A stretch of DNA of 64,000 bases from Bacillota bacterium (GTDB lineage: Bacteria > Bacillota > Clostridia > Clostridiales > Clostridiaceae): NCBI GenBank assembly GCA_023445445.1, contig JAEXLD010000010.1, positions 1 to 64,000 of the forward strand, written 5' to 3'. Both the position numbers and the translations under genes were made by a program. The first letter of the stretch is position 1. The number at the start of each line of letters is the position of its first letter. The notes beneath the pieces are model-generated. The model saw nothing but the letters and a program-made list of their open reading frames with translations, made no database searches and was not told where the DNA came from. Shown here one piece after another: positions 6,983-17,338 of this stretch.

Positions 6983-8661
6983 ATGGCTAAAATGATTCCA
7001 TTAGAATTAAAGGATGGAGAATATGAAAGTAGTGGGGAAAAAGAAGTATTTGAAGCACTTAAAATTGGGTTAAGTGATGAGTGGATAGTTATTTATTCAT
7101 TAAGATGGATAACAGATGATGAAATATTTTTAAATAGATCAAATGGGGAAAGTGATTTTATTTTAGTTAATCCTAATTATGGAGTTATGATACTAGAAGT
7201 AAAAGGGGGAAGAATTAGTTGTATTAATGGAGAATGGTTTAGCATATCATCATCAAATATAAAAAGAACCATTAAGGATCCAGAAAAGCAAGCTAATGAA
7301 GCAAAGTATAATTTATTAAGTAAAATAAGGAGTAATAATATAAATTCATATATAACAACAGCTGTCTGGTTTCCAGATTGTATAAAAGATAAGGTTTCAT
7401 TACCTCTTAGTATGCCTAAGGAAATAATATTAGATATGCTATCTTTTAATAATATAGAAGAGAGAATAGTTAATATTTTTAATTATAGAGCTAATAAGGA
7501 AAGCTTTATAATAAGAAAATTATTAGATTCAGATTATAAGAAAATAATTAATATATTAAATCCTAAAGTTCATATAAAAATACCATTAGTACGAATAAGT
7601 AATAAAATTAATATGAAGTACATTAAGCTTAATGATGAACAAAATCATTGTTTTGAACAGTTAGATGGAAATAAAATTATTTCAGTTAGTGGAAATGCAG
7701 GTACAGGTAAAACAGTTCTTGCAATAAAGAAAGCTTTTAGAGAAAGTACAAGTGGAAAAAAGGTATTATTCCTTTGTTATAATACATTACTAAAAGAAAA
7801 TATAAGTAAAGAAAGTGATGATAAGTTTGAAGTATTTTCTATTCATTCTTTTGCAGAGGATTATTTAAAGAAATATAATAAAATCCCATATGATGAATTT
7901 CAGGAAAAGGGTGGCCATGAAGAAATGATGACTAGCTTTATTAAAGAAGCTAGTAAGAATAAAGCTGAAAAAAGAGTTTTCTATGATAGCATAATAATTG
8001 ATGAAGGACAAGACTTCACAAAAGAGTGGTTTGAAGTAATAAAAGAATTTTTATATAAGGATAGTAGTTTATGTGTATTCTATGATAAAAATCAAATGCT
8101 ATACAATAAATATGGAAGAGTAGATATTAGTTTTTTAGAGATTGGAACTAAGTATGAACTAAAAAGAAATATGAGAAATACAGATGAAATTTACCTTAGT
8201 GCTCTTAGCATAATTGATATTAGTAAAGATAATGTTAAATTAAATTGAGTAACAGGAATTAAACCAGATATTATTTTTCAGAAAATTTATTCAGTAAGGT
8301 GGAACACTTAAGAAATATAATAACAGAACTTAAAAAGAATGAATACTTAACTGATAGTAATATTACAGTTCTAACAATGGAAGCTAGAAAGAAACTAAAA
8401 TACAAAAAATCTATTGAGGATATTTTTAATGGGGATGTAGAATCTATTAGAAAGTTTAAGGGTTTAGAAAATGATGTCATAATTATTCCAGATGTACCCC
8501 ATAACTTTATGGACGATATAGATTTAAGAAACCTATTGTATGTTGGAATGTCTAGAGCAAAGGTACATGTGATTTTAATAATTGATACTGAAGAATTCAA
8601 TAGAAAACAGCGTGAAAGCTATAAAAAAGAAATTAGAGAAAAGCATTTAAGTTTAGAATAG
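6983..8661 (+). pseudogene. NERD-domain UvrD-like helicase, broken by a stop and a frameshift
   Basis: Seen in order: an N-terminal NERD nuclease-related domain (NGESDFILVNPNYGVMILEV, the G-E-x-D...E-V-K pattern), a Walker A motif GNAGTGKT, a Walker B motif IIIDEGQDF, then KYELKRNMRNTDEIY. The frame meets TGA at 8246-8248. The rest of the protein (EHLRNIITELKK onward, with VIIIPDVPH and the motif VI segment LLYVGMSRAKVHVILI) continues in a different frame from about 8275 to 8661. Both a stop and a frame change near the T run at 8274-8278 are needed to join the parts, so this is probably a decayed gene; a sequencing error would explain only one of them. The start is the ATG at 6983 after GGGGGAAAG. 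Similar two-domain proteins are common in defence islands. Confidence 0.82.
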
Positions 8662-8671
8662 TTATATTGTT

Positions 8672-8703
8672 AAGTACTCTATTAATGTAGAGTACTTTTT
8701 TTA
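8672..8703 (+). terminator. Terminator after the helicase pseudogene
   Basis: A perfect stem AAGTACTCTA / TAGAGTACTT is followed by seven T. Confidence 0.85.
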
Positions 8704-8775
8704 TGTAAATAATATAAATCTTCTCATGAGAAATTAGAGAAGAGTTTTTTGTTTATATTAAATAGAAAGGTTTAA

Positions 8776-9091
8776 TATAATGAGCTAAAATTCCTAAATC
8801 TCTTAGCTTAAGCATTCTCACCATAATAGATATCTTTCCTAAGCCTAAGAAAGGAAGCTCATCTTCAATATTCTTATAGCTTATCCAATAATATTTAACT
8901 TCTTCTATAATTTCATAATTCATCTTTCCGCTTTACATAAAGTAATGAAAATACCTAAGGATATCTAAACCATTCAAATCCAAATTAATATCCAGAATTA
9001 TTTTCACGGAATGCAATAAAAATGAATACGTCATATTTAGTACATCCAAAATATTAATTAATCTATCACAAAATAAGTACCAATTTTAAGT
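8776..9091 (-). repeat. Degenerate copy of the 5' part of the replication-type gene
   Basis: This matches 5463-5783 with scattered substitutions and indels. On the minus strand it would encode the first third of the replication-type protein, but stop codons (for example in the segment matching YFDDFMESGK) break it. It fills most of the 540-base gap between the broken helicase and the large helicase-nuclease; beyond it the gap is only AT-rich leader. Confidence 0.87.
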
Positions 9092-9201
9092 TTAACTGAT
9101 AAAAATATCTAAAAAGTATATAAATAGGTATAATATTAAATGGGCATATAATATAATTAATATTTGAAAAGATAATGTTTAAAATATATGGAGAGAAATA
9201 G

Positions 9202-12200
9202 ATGTTAAAGAATGAAGCGAAGAATAAAATTATCAATTTATTTAAATTTTTAAAACAATATAATGATATAAAGAATCCTACAATTACAGATATTAAGTCA
9301 CAGCAATTGCATAAGTGGATTGAGGATATTCCTGTACATGAGAAAATAAAAAATAATATACATTTAGAAGATAATGATACAGATACAATTTTAGTTGTTA
9401 AAAAACCAGAGTTTACAGAGTGTCCTAAACCACCTTCAGAAATATTAGAGTGGATTGATAAAAGTTGGAGAAGGTTTGATAAAGAGTTAATAGTTAATGA
9501 GTCAATAACTAAAACTGAAATAAAAATGGATACAGGAGAAGAAATATTAATTGAAATAAAATTTGATTCAGATAATAACAGAGTAAAGGCATTAGAAATA
9601 TGGAGAAAGAAAAGAGAATTATGGGTTTCAAATGAAGCACTTTCACATAAGGTTGATGAGATATTTAATATGTTATATCAATTATATTCAAAATTAAGGA
9701 CAGAATCTGAATCTATAGAACTGGTTTATGGTGACGGAATTTTAGCATGTAATGATGAAAAGAAAATATATCATCCTATTTTATTACAAAAGGTTAATCT
9801 AATATTTGATGCGAATATTCCAGAGTTTAAAATAGATATATCTGATAAAAATCCTGAGTTATATAAAAGCATATTTACATTAATAAGTAATTCAAATGTA
9901 GAGTTATTATTAGATATATATAAAGAATTTGAAGAGGAGGAATTCTCACCATTTGAAATAGACAAAAGTAATTCATTTCTTAATAGAGTAATTCATGCTT
10001 TATCAGCAAATGGTAAATTTTTAGAGAATGAAGACGATTTTAAATTTGAAAAATATCCTCAAATATTTAGAAAACCAGTATTATTTACTAGAAAATTAAA
10101 TATGGGATTTAGCGTAGCAATAGATTCTATATTAGAAGATTTAGAAGAAGTAGATTATATACCAGATTTTTTGAAGGATATAATAGGTGAAGATGACACT
10201 ATTAAGTCAAGTAATAATATAGTTAGCGAAAATAATAGTGGATTATTAACTTCAAATGGATTAGATGAAAATATACTTCTTACAAAGCCAGCTAATAGTG
10301 AACAATTAGCAGTTGCTAGATATTTAGAGAAAAATGGTTCTGTATTAGTACAGGGTCCACCAGGGACAGGTAAAACTCATACAATTTCTAATATGATAGG
10401 TCATTTACTTTCTCAAGGTAAAAGTATATTGGTTACTAGCTATAGCGAAAAGGCTTTATCAGTTTTAAAAGAAAAAGTTACAGAAAGCCTACAAGCTTTA
10501 TGTCTAAGTTTACTTTCTACAACTGAAAGTAGAATTGAAATGGAAAAAACTTTAGATGTTATTAATGAGAATAGATCAATATTAGAGCCAGATAGTTTAA
10601 ATAAAAAAATTAATATATTAGAAAAAGAGAGAAAAGAAAAAATTGAAAAATTAGGTGAATTAAAGCTTCAATTAAAAAATGCAAGGTTAAATGAATATAG
10701 ACCTATTATAATAGCAGGTGAGGAATTTAACCCAATAGATTGTAGTAAGTTTATTAATATAAATAAAGAAAAAGCAAGTTGGATTCCATTACCAGTTGCT
10801 AAAGGTATGGCTTTAGTATTAAGCAATGAAGAAATAGAAGATTTATATTCAAGCAATGAAAATATTTCAGTATATGAAGAAGAGGAATTTGATAATAATT
10901 TACCAGATGTTTCAGAGCTTATAACACCTATAGAATTTAATAATTTAGTTAATAAAAAGAATTCTTTTGAAGAAGAAGTTCTAAGTTATGGCATTGAATT
11001 TTGGAATGAAAATAAAGACACAAGAGAAGGGTTATTAGAATCATTAAATAGTAGAATAGAAAATTCTACTAAGAATATAGACTTAAGCAAAGTTTGGACT
11101 TTAGAAATAATAGAAAGTTATAAAGATGATAGATTAAAAAAGAATTGGGAAAATTTAATTGTCGAAGTTCAGAAATTATATAACATTTCATTGGAATGTA
11201 GAGAAGAAATAATAAATTATAATCCTGAATTCAAAGATTTAGATGAAGATTTAAATGTTAGAGAAATGTTAGATTCAATAATTAACAAGCTTGAAAGTGG
11301 AAAGAAAATAAGTAAGTTTGATCTTTTTCTAAATAAAAAAATGAAGATGTTCATAAACTCATGCAGAGTTAATGGTCATATACCTACAAAATTAAATGAA
11401 TATAAGGCTATAGAAAAATTTTATGCTTTAAAGGTAGAAAGAGAAAATTTGAAAAATAGATGGGATAGACAAATGCTTCCTTTAGGAGCAGATGGTATTG
11501 ACACTATGGGAGAGGATTTTGAGTACACTTGTATAAAATATATTCCAATAATTAAAGATAACCTTAGGTGGTATACTGATATTTGGAACCCAATAGAGAA
11601 TGATATTAAGAAGTATGGTTTAAATTTAGATAAAATTACTACTAGAATAGATATATCAAGTGATAAGTATAGCAATTTAAAATATATAAAAATGGAGTTA
11701 AGTAAAAAGATTTTAAAGGCTATAAAATCACAGATAAGTAGAATTCATTATAAAGAAATACAAGAAAATAAAGTTAAAATAGAAAATATAGTTAATAAGT
11801 ATTCATCAGATAAAAATAGTAAAATACTAAGTCAGCTTCAGAGTGCAGTTATGAATGAGAATATTAATTCATATAAAGAATGTTATGAGTCCATATTAGC
11901 AATAAAGGGTATAAGTAATAGTATTATTAGACGAAGACAATTGATAGAAAGATTAGGAAAAGTAGCACCAACCTGGGCTAAGGCAATAAGCTTAAGAAAA
12001 GATGAATTTGGAAAGGGAAAAGCTCCATTAAACATAAATGATGCATGGAAGTATGCTCAATTCAAACAAGAAATAGAGGAAAGAAATTTAGTTGATATAG
12101 AGGAAATTCAAAATAATATATTAAAAGCAGAGAAAGATATAAGAGAAAACACAGCAGAGCTTGCATTTAATAAAGCGTGGTTATACAAATTAAAATCCTT

Positions 12201-13713
12201 TGATAATAATAAAGCACAAGTTAGAGCAATAGAAGGTTGGAGGCAGATTATAAGAAAAATAGGACAAGGAAAAGGCAAGAAGGCAGAAAAGTTAAAGGTA
12301 GAAGCACGTAAATTAATGCCACAATGCCAAGGGGCTATTCCTGTATGGATAATGCCACTTACTAAAGTAGTAGAGAATTTTAATCCTAAGGAAAATAAAT
12401 TTGATGTTGTTATTATTGATGAAGCAAGTCAGGCTGATGTTATGTCAATAGTTGCATTATATTTAGGTAAACAAGTAATAATAGTAGGAGATAATGAACA
12501 AGTTAGCCCATTAGCAATAGGAGAAAAATCTGATGAAGTAGAGAATTTAGCTAAAGAGTATTTAAATAATATACCACATCATTCTTTATACAATGGGAGA
12601 TTTTCAATATATGATTTAGCACAAGCAGCTGGATATCAACCAGTTAGGCTTAAGGAACATTTTAGATGTGTCCCTGAAATAATTCAGTATTCTAATTTAC
12701 TTTCATATAATGGCCAAATCAAGGCATTGAGAGATACAAGCCAGGTTAAAACAAAACCTCCTATAGTTATCTATAGGGTTGAAAATTCAGTAGCTGATAA
12801 CAAAATAAATGAAAAGGAAGCAGATGCAGTAGTATCTTTAATTTTAGCTTGTTGTAGTCAAAAAGAATATGATGGAAAGACTTTTGGTGTAATAACCTTA
12901 AAAGGAGAAGCACAGGCTAAATTCATAGATAGAAAATTACAAATTAAAATGGATACTAAGGAATACAATAAAAGAAATATTTTATGTGGTAATTCTGCTA
13001 ACTTCCAAGGTGATGAGAGAGATATTATATTTTTAACTATGGTAGATTCAAATGATGGAGAAGGGCCATTAAGATTGCAATCATTTGGAAGTGATGATCT
13101 TTACAAGAAAAGATACAATGTTGCTGTAAGTCGTGCTAGGGATCAATTATGGTTAGTTCATTCATTAGATTCAGACAATGATTTAAAGAAAGACGATATA
13201 AGGAAAGGATTACTTGATTACTGTAAGAATTATAAATCAAGACAAGTAGAATTTGATAAAAATGTAGTTAAGGCTGAATCAGAGTTTGAAAAGAGAGTGA
13301 TGAAGTACTTAATAGAGAGAGGATATAAGGTAACACCACAATGGAATGTAGGAGCCTACAGAATTGATATGGTTATAAGTAACAAAGACAATAGAGTAGC
13401 TCTAGAATGTGATGGAGAAAAGTGGCATGGAGAAGATAAGCTTGAAGATGATATGAATAGACAATCTATATTGGAGAGATTAGGCTGGAGATTTATAAGA
13501 ATTAGAGGAAGCGAATTTTTTAGAGATGAGAATGGTTCTATGGAAAAGATTATTAAAAAGTTAAATGAATTAGAAATATTTCCAGAGGAAAGTAATGAAA
13601 ATTCATATGATGATGATAGCCTTAAAAATATAATTATCTCCAAAGCACAGGAAATTAGAGAAGCTTGGTATACTGAAGAAGAAAAAGAAATTAATGAAGA
13701 ATTTGAAATATAA
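9202..13713 (+). CDS. Large DNA2/NAM7-type superfamily 1 helicase with C-terminal Vsr/MTES_1575-like nuclease
   Basis: A 1503-residue protein. The N-terminal 350 residues are of no recognised family. The helicase core is split: Walker A GPPGTGKT at 385-392, and after a long coiled-coil insertion (about 450-1040) the Walker B IIDEASQAD (D1073, E1074), then RLKEHFRCVPEIIQYS, the motif with NFQGDERDIIFLTM, and motif VI NVAVSRARDQLWL near 1305. This is the Upf1/DNA2/NAM7 layout. Residues about 1355-1465 form a restriction-like fold (SEFEKRVMKYLIERGY, RIDMVIS, ALECDGEKWH, RQSILERLGWRFIRIRGSEF) as in Vsr-type and MTES_1575 nucleases. Acting on nucleic acids of invaders is inferred from architecture and its place just before a type I restriction operon. 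Ribosome site GGAGAG precedes the ATG. No frameshift is seen. Confidence 0.87.
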   Translation: MLKNEAKNKIINLFKFLKQYNDIKNPTITDIKSQQLHKWIEDIPVHEKIKNNIHLEDNDTDTILVVKKPEFTECPKPPSEILEWIDKSWRRFDKELIVNESITKTEIKMDTGEEILIEIKFDSDNNRVKALEIWRKKRELWVSNEALSHKVDEIFNMLYQLYSKLRTESESIELVYGDGILACNDEKKIYHPILLQKVNLIFDANIPEFKIDISDKNPELYKSIFTLISNSNVELLLDIYKEFEEEEFSPFEIDKSNSFLNRVIHALSANGKFLENEDDFKFEKYPQIFRKPVLFTRKLNMGFSVAIDSILEDLEEVDYIPDFLKDIIGEDDTIKSSNNIVSENNSGLLTSNGLDENILLTKPANSEQLAVARYLEKNGSVLVQGPPGTGKTHTISNMIGHLLSQGKSILVTSYSEKALSVLKEKVTESLQALCLSLLSTTESRIEMEKTLDVINENRSILEPDSLNKKINILEKERKEKIEKLGELKLQLKNARLNEYRPIIIAGEEFNPIDCSKFININKEKASWIPLPVAKGMALVLSNEEIEDLYSSNENISVYEEEEFDNNLPDVSELITPIEFNNLVNKKNSFEEEVLSYGIEFWNENKDTREGLLESLNSRIENSTKNIDLSKVWTLEIIESYKDDRLKKNWENLIVEVQKLYNISLECREEIINYNPEFKDLDEDLNVREMLDSIINKLESGKKISKFDLFLNKKMKMFINSCRVNGHIPTKLNEYKAIEKFYALKVERENLKNRWDRQMLPLGADGIDTMGEDFEYTCIKYIPIIKDNLRWYTDIWNPIENDIKKYGLNLDKITTRIDISSDKYSNLKYIKMELSKKILKAIKSQISRIHYKEIQENKVKIENIVNKYSSDKNSKILSQLQSAVMNENINSYKECYESILAIKGISNSIIRRRQLIERLGKVAPTWAKAISLRKDEFGKGKAPLNINDAWKYAQFKQEIEERNLVDIEEIQNNILKAEKDIRENTAELAFNKAWLYKLKSFDNNKAQVRAIEGWRQIIRKIGQGKGKKAEKLKVEARKLMPQCQGAIPVWIMPLTKVVENFNPKENKFDVVIIDEASQADVMSIVALYLGKQVIIVGDNEQVSPLAIGEKSDEVENLAKEYLNNIPHHSLYNGRFSIYDLAQAAGYQPVRLKEHFRCVPEIIQYSNLLSYNGQIKALRDTSQVKTKPPIVIYRVENSVADNKINEKEADAVVSLILACCSQKEYDGKTFGVITLKGEAQAKFIDRKLQIKMDTKEYNKRNILCGNSANFQGDERDIIFLTMVDSNDGEGPLRLQSFGSDDLYKKRYNVAVSRARDQLWLVHSLDSDNDLKKDDIRKGLLDYCKNYKSRQVEFDKNVVKAESEFEKRVMKYLIERGYKVTPQWNVGAYRIDMVISNKDNRVALECDGEKWHGEDKLEDDMNRQSILERLGWRFIRIRGSEFFRDENGSMEKIIKKLNELEIFPEESNENSYDDDSLKNIIISKAQEIREAWYTEEEKEINEEFEI

Positions 13714-13775
13714 TTAATACAAAATTTAATATATCTGATTTTGAATTTAATTAGGATCTTACAGCTAAATAGAGT

Positions 13776-13822
13776 AAAAAGAAGAGGCAAATAAAATAAT
13801 TTTTTGACTCTTCTTTTTAATT
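13776..13822 (+). terminator. Terminator after the helicase-nuclease
   Basis: The stem AAAAAGAAGAG / CTCTTCTTTTT has a 21-base loop and is followed by AATTTTT. It suggests the hsd genes have their own promoter in the following 140 AT-rich bases. Confidence 0.7.
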
Positions 13823-13962
13823 TTTATTATTGAAATTATAAAAGTAGTAAAATTAAGATATATAGGTTTATGAGAATACATTAATTATTATTAAAATAAA
13901 TGGTAAAAGGATATAGATAATAGTAAAATTAAAATAGATTCTAATTAGGAGGACAAATAATT

Positions 13963-15426
13963 ATGATAACAGGTGAATTAAAAAGTAAAGTAGATAAGAT
14001 TTGGGAAACCTTTTGGACTGGTGGAATAACTAATCCATTAGAGGTTATAGAGCAATTTACATATCTTTTATTTATTAAAGGATTAGATGAAATAGAGACA
14101 ACAAAGGAAGCAGAAGCTGCAATATTAGGAATAGATTTTAATAGAACTTTTCCAGAGGATAAGCAGCATTTAAGATGGAGTAAATTTTCTAATGAAGGAA
14201 ATCCAGAAAAAATGTATTTAATTGTCCAAAATGAAGTATTTCCTTTTATTAAGAATCTTCATGGAAATAATGAATCAGCTTATGCTAAGTATATGGGAGA
14301 TGCTATATTTAAAATTCCAACTCCACTTATGTTAAGTAAAATAGTAGATGGAATTAACAATATTAAGTTTGATAAGGATAAAGATACAAAGGGAGATTTA
14401 TATGAGTATCTATTATCTAAGGTAGCAACAGCAGGAACTAATGGTCAGTTTAGAACACCAAGACATATTATTGATATGATGGTTAATTTAATGAAGCCAA
14501 CACCAGAAGATATAATTGTTGACCCTGCAATGGGAAGTGCTGGATTCTTAGTATCATCACAAGAATATTTAAGAAAAAATCGTAATGATTTATTTTTAGT
14601 TAAAGGTTTAAAAGAACATTTTAATAATACTATGTTCTATGGTTTTGATATGGATAGAACTATGCTTAGAATAGGTGCTATGAATATGATGCTTCATGGT
14701 GTTGATAATCCAAATATAGAATATAAGGATTCATTATCAGAAGTAAATGAAGATAAAGAAAAATTCACATTAGTATTAGCAAATCCTCCATTTAAGGGAA
14801 GCTTAGATTATGAAGCAGTATCATCAGAACTTTTAAAAATAACTAAAACAAAGAAAACAGAGCTTTTATTCTTAGCATTATTTTTAAGAATACTAAAAAC
14901 AGGTGGAAGATGTGCTTCTATAGTTCCAGATGGAGTATTATTTGGATCAACAGGTGGACATAAATCTATAAGAAAAGAAATAGTAGATAATCATAAGCTA
15001 GAAGCAATAATATCAATGCCAAGTGGAGTATTTAAGCCATATGCAGGGGTTTCAACTGCTATTATGATATTTACAAAGACAGGAACAGGTGGAACAGATA
15101 AGGTATGGTTCTATGATATGAAGGCAGATGGATATTCCTTAGATGATAAGAGAAATCCTGTAGAAGAAAATGATATAGCAGATATAATTGAAAGATTCAA
15201 TAATTTAGATAAAGAAGAAGATAGAAAAAGAACAGAACAAAGCTTCTTTGTACCAGTAGAAGAAATAAGAGAAAATGGATATGACCTTTCTATTAATAAA
15301 TATAAGGAAATAGAATATGAAGAAGTACAATATGATGCTCCAAGTGTTATTTTGGAAAGAGTTAAAACTTTAGAAAAAGAAATCACTCAAGGATTAGAAG
15401 AATTAGAAAGAATGCTTGAGGTGTAA
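13963..15426 (+). CDS. hsdM: Type I restriction-modification methyltransferase subunit HsdM
   Basis: 487 residues, normal for HsdM. An N-terminal helical HsdM_N domain (about 1-140) is followed by an N6-adenine methyltransferase domain. The AdoMet-binding motif I is DPAMGSAGFL at 187-196 and the catalytic motif IV is NPPF at 274-277. With HsdS it forms the methylase that protects host DNA by methylating adenine in a bipartite site. It starts with a strong ribosome site (TTAGGAGG). The end GAGGTG serves as ribosome site for hsdS, three bases further on. Confidence 0.95.
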   Translation: MITGELKSKVDKIWETFWTGGITNPLEVIEQFTYLLFIKGLDEIETTKEAEAAILGIDFNRTFPEDKQHLRWSKFSNEGNPEKMYLIVQNEVFPFIKNLHGNNESAYAKYMGDAIFKIPTPLMLSKIVDGINNIKFDKDKDTKGDLYEYLLSKVATAGTNGQFRTPRHIIDMMVNLMKPTPEDIIVDPAMGSAGFLVSSQEYLRKNRNDLFLVKGLKEHFNNTMFYGFDMDRTMLRIGAMNMMLHGVDNPNIEYKDSLSEVNEDKEKFTLVLANPPFKGSLDYEAVSSELLKITKTKKTELLFLALFLRILKTGGRCASIVPDGVLFGSTGGHKSIRKEIVDNHKLEAIISMPSGVFKPYAGVSTAIMIFTKTGTGGTDKVWFYDMKADGYSLDDKRNPVEENDIADIIERFNNLDKEEDRKRTEQSFFVPVEEIRENGYDLSINKYKEIEYEEVQYDAPSVILERVKTLEKEITQGLEELERMLEV

Positions 15427-15429
15427 TAT

Positions 15430-16551
15430 ATGAAGAAAATAAAAGAGATATGCAACTTTTATACAAAATCTAAAATTAAAGCAGGTGAAGGAATAGCAGA
15501 AGGTAAATATCCTTTCTATACTTCAAGTAATATTCTTAATAAATATTTAGATTCATATGAAATAGAAAACGAAGGAATAATTTTGGGAACAGGTGGTAAT
15601 GCAAGTATACATTATTGTAATGGAAAATTTTCAACTTCAACAGATTGTTTGGTTATGTATAGTAAATTAAGTAATATAGATAATGAATATTTATATTATT
15701 GTTTATTACATAATATTCATATTTTAGAGAATGGATTTAGAGGAGCTGGATTAAAACATATTTCTAAAAAGTATATTGAAGGTATAAAGATAACATATAT
15801 TCCCAATATTGATGTTCAGAAGAAAATTGTTAAAATAATAAACTTTTCAAAAGAATTAATAGATAAAAGGAAAGAACAAATAGAAGCTTTAGATGAATTA
15901 GTTAAATCAAAATTTATCGAGATGTTTGGGGATCCAAATGATAACTGTAAGGGATGGGACGTAAGGAAGCTTGGAGAAATTTTTAAAGTAGGATCAAGCA
16001 AGCGTATTTATCAAAGAGAACAAACTTCAGCAGGAGTACCATTTTTGAGGATATCTGATTTAGTTCAGCGAATTGAAACAGGTAGTAATTCAAGTGAATT
16101 GTATATATCAGAAGAACAGTATAGTTTATTTAAAGAAAAATCATTAGTACCTTTAGAAGGAGATATATTAATTACATCACGAGGAACTCTAGGGTTATGT
16201 TATATTGTACAAGCGACAGATAAATTTTACTTTCAAGATGGTATGATTAGTTGGTTAAAGCAGATGGATAGTGAGGTCAATCCTATTTATATAACTAAAT
16301 TATTCAGTATGAGAGGTTTTCGTAAGCAGATAGATGAAGTTCAAACAGGGACTACAGTTAATTATCTATCTATTTCAAGGTTATCTGAATTAGATGTAAT
16401 GTATCCTGATATTAAGTTACAAAATAAATTTTCTGATTTTGTCAAACAAGTAGATAAATTGAAATTAGAAATGGAGAAAAGTTTAAAAGAATTAGAAGAT
16501 AATTTTAATTCATTAATGCAAAGAGCATTTAGAGGAGAATTATTTAATTAA
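15430..16551 (+). CDS. hsdS: Type I restriction-modification specificity subunit HsdS
   Basis: 373 residues with two target-recognition domains joined by conserved helices. The first half is short (FYTSSNILNKYLDSYEIENE, ILGTGGNASIHY) and ends in a helix with KEQIEALDELVKSKFIEMFG. The second half starts WDVRKLGEIFKVGSSKR, has FLRISDLVQR and ends with the second conserved helix LELEDNFNSLMQR-like segment. HsdS sets the DNA site for both methylation and cutting. It starts three bases after hsdM, using the end of hsdM as ribosome site. The recognition sequence cannot be read from the protein. Confidence 0.93.
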   Translation: MKKIKEICNFYTKSKIKAGEGIAEGKYPFYTSSNILNKYLDSYEIENEGIILGTGGNASIHYCNGKFSTSTDCLVMYSKLSNIDNEYLYYCLLHNIHILENGFRGAGLKHISKKYIEGIKITYIPNIDVQKKIVKIINFSKELIDKRKEQIEALDELVKSKFIEMFGDPNDNCKGWDVRKLGEIFKVGSSKRIYQREQTSAGVPFLRISDLVQRIETGSNSSELYISEEQYSLFKEKSLVPLEGDILITSRGTLGLCYIVQATDKFYFQDGMISWLKQMDSEVNPIYITKLFSMRGFRKQIDEVQTGTTVNYLSISRLSELDVMYPDIKLQNKFSDFVKQVDKLKLEMEKSLKELEDNFNSLMQRAFRGELFN

Positions 16552-16599
16552 TTCTAAAAAGGTAACTAATATTAAATTAATAAATGGTATAGGAGAATT

Positions 16600-17319
16600 A
16601 TGGAAAGAAGTATTGATGAAATTTATGAGATATATGAAAGATATTGCAATTCATTAAAATATTGTAATAGATTTTTTGTTGATAAAGAAATACACGATTT
16701 TTTTGACAAGATAATAGAAAATAATACAAGGATTATTCCAAGGAATAATATACTGTATAGAGCTAGAATTAATAAAGAGGGAGATAGTACACCATTTAGG
16801 GATAAAGATATAGGGCTTCCTCCAAGAAATATATTATCCCTTGGAAGAGTAAATCCTTATGGAATTAATTATTTATATTTAGCAATAGATATTGAAACAG
16901 CAATATCAGAGGTAAGGCCTAAAATAAATGACTATGTTACAGTTGGAAGTTTTAAGGTGAAAAGAAATATAAATGTAGTTGAATTATCTACAGTTGCTTG
17001 TTGTACTATAAGGAAAGGTAATATTCCTACAGCTAAAGAAATATTGAATTTCATGTCATGTTTATCAATTGAATTTAGAAAACCTATTGATAGTTTAAAA
17101 GAGTTAGAATATTTGCCTATGCAATATTTTACTGAGTATTGTAAATTTAAGGGTATTGATGGAGTAAAGTTTTTAAGCAGTGTTATGAGTAATAGTATTG
17201 ATGAAGAGTTTAATAAACACTTTAATATAACATTGTTTGATGATACTAATGTTGAATATGTAGATAGTGAAGTTTATGAGATTGATAAAATTAAGTATGA
17301 GTTTGAAAAAATAGTATAG
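16600..17319 (+). CDS. RES-domain protein (NAD-degrading toxin family) inside the hsd operon
   Basis: 239 residues. The central region carries the RES-domain signature: Arg in ILYRARINKEGD (R54/R56), a second Arg in LSLGRVNPYGINYLYLA, and Glu in IETAISEVRPKIN (E104). In studied RES-Xre toxin-antitoxin pairs the RES protein degrades NAD+ and stops growth. The N-terminal 45 residues are helical and of no known family. No Xre-type antitoxin gene is adjacent; upstream is hsdS (48 bases) and downstream a decayed small ORF. The gene has a ribosome site (ATAGGAGAA) and reads in the direction of the operon. Role in the restriction system, or as a passenger toxin, is open. Confidence 0.8.
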   Translation: MERSIDEIYEIYERYCNSLKYCNRFFVDKEIHDFFDKIIENNTRIIPRNNILYRARINKEGDSTPFRDKDIGLPPRNILSLGRVNPYGINYLYLAIDIETAISEVRPKINDYVTVGSFKVKRNINVVELSTVACCTIRKGNIPTAKEILNFMSCLSIEFRKPIDSLKELEYLPMQYFTEYCKFKGIDGVKFLSSVMSNSIDEEFNKHFNITLFDDTNVEYVDSEVYEIDKIKYEFEKIV

Positions 17320-17338
17320 TATTAGGAATATTTTTATT

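Noticed and set aside
13356..13790. 144-codon open frame on the minus strand
   Set aside because: It lies over the nuclease end of the large helicase gene, is Ser/Leu/Ile-rich as mirror frames of acidic coding DNA are, and has no ribosome site.
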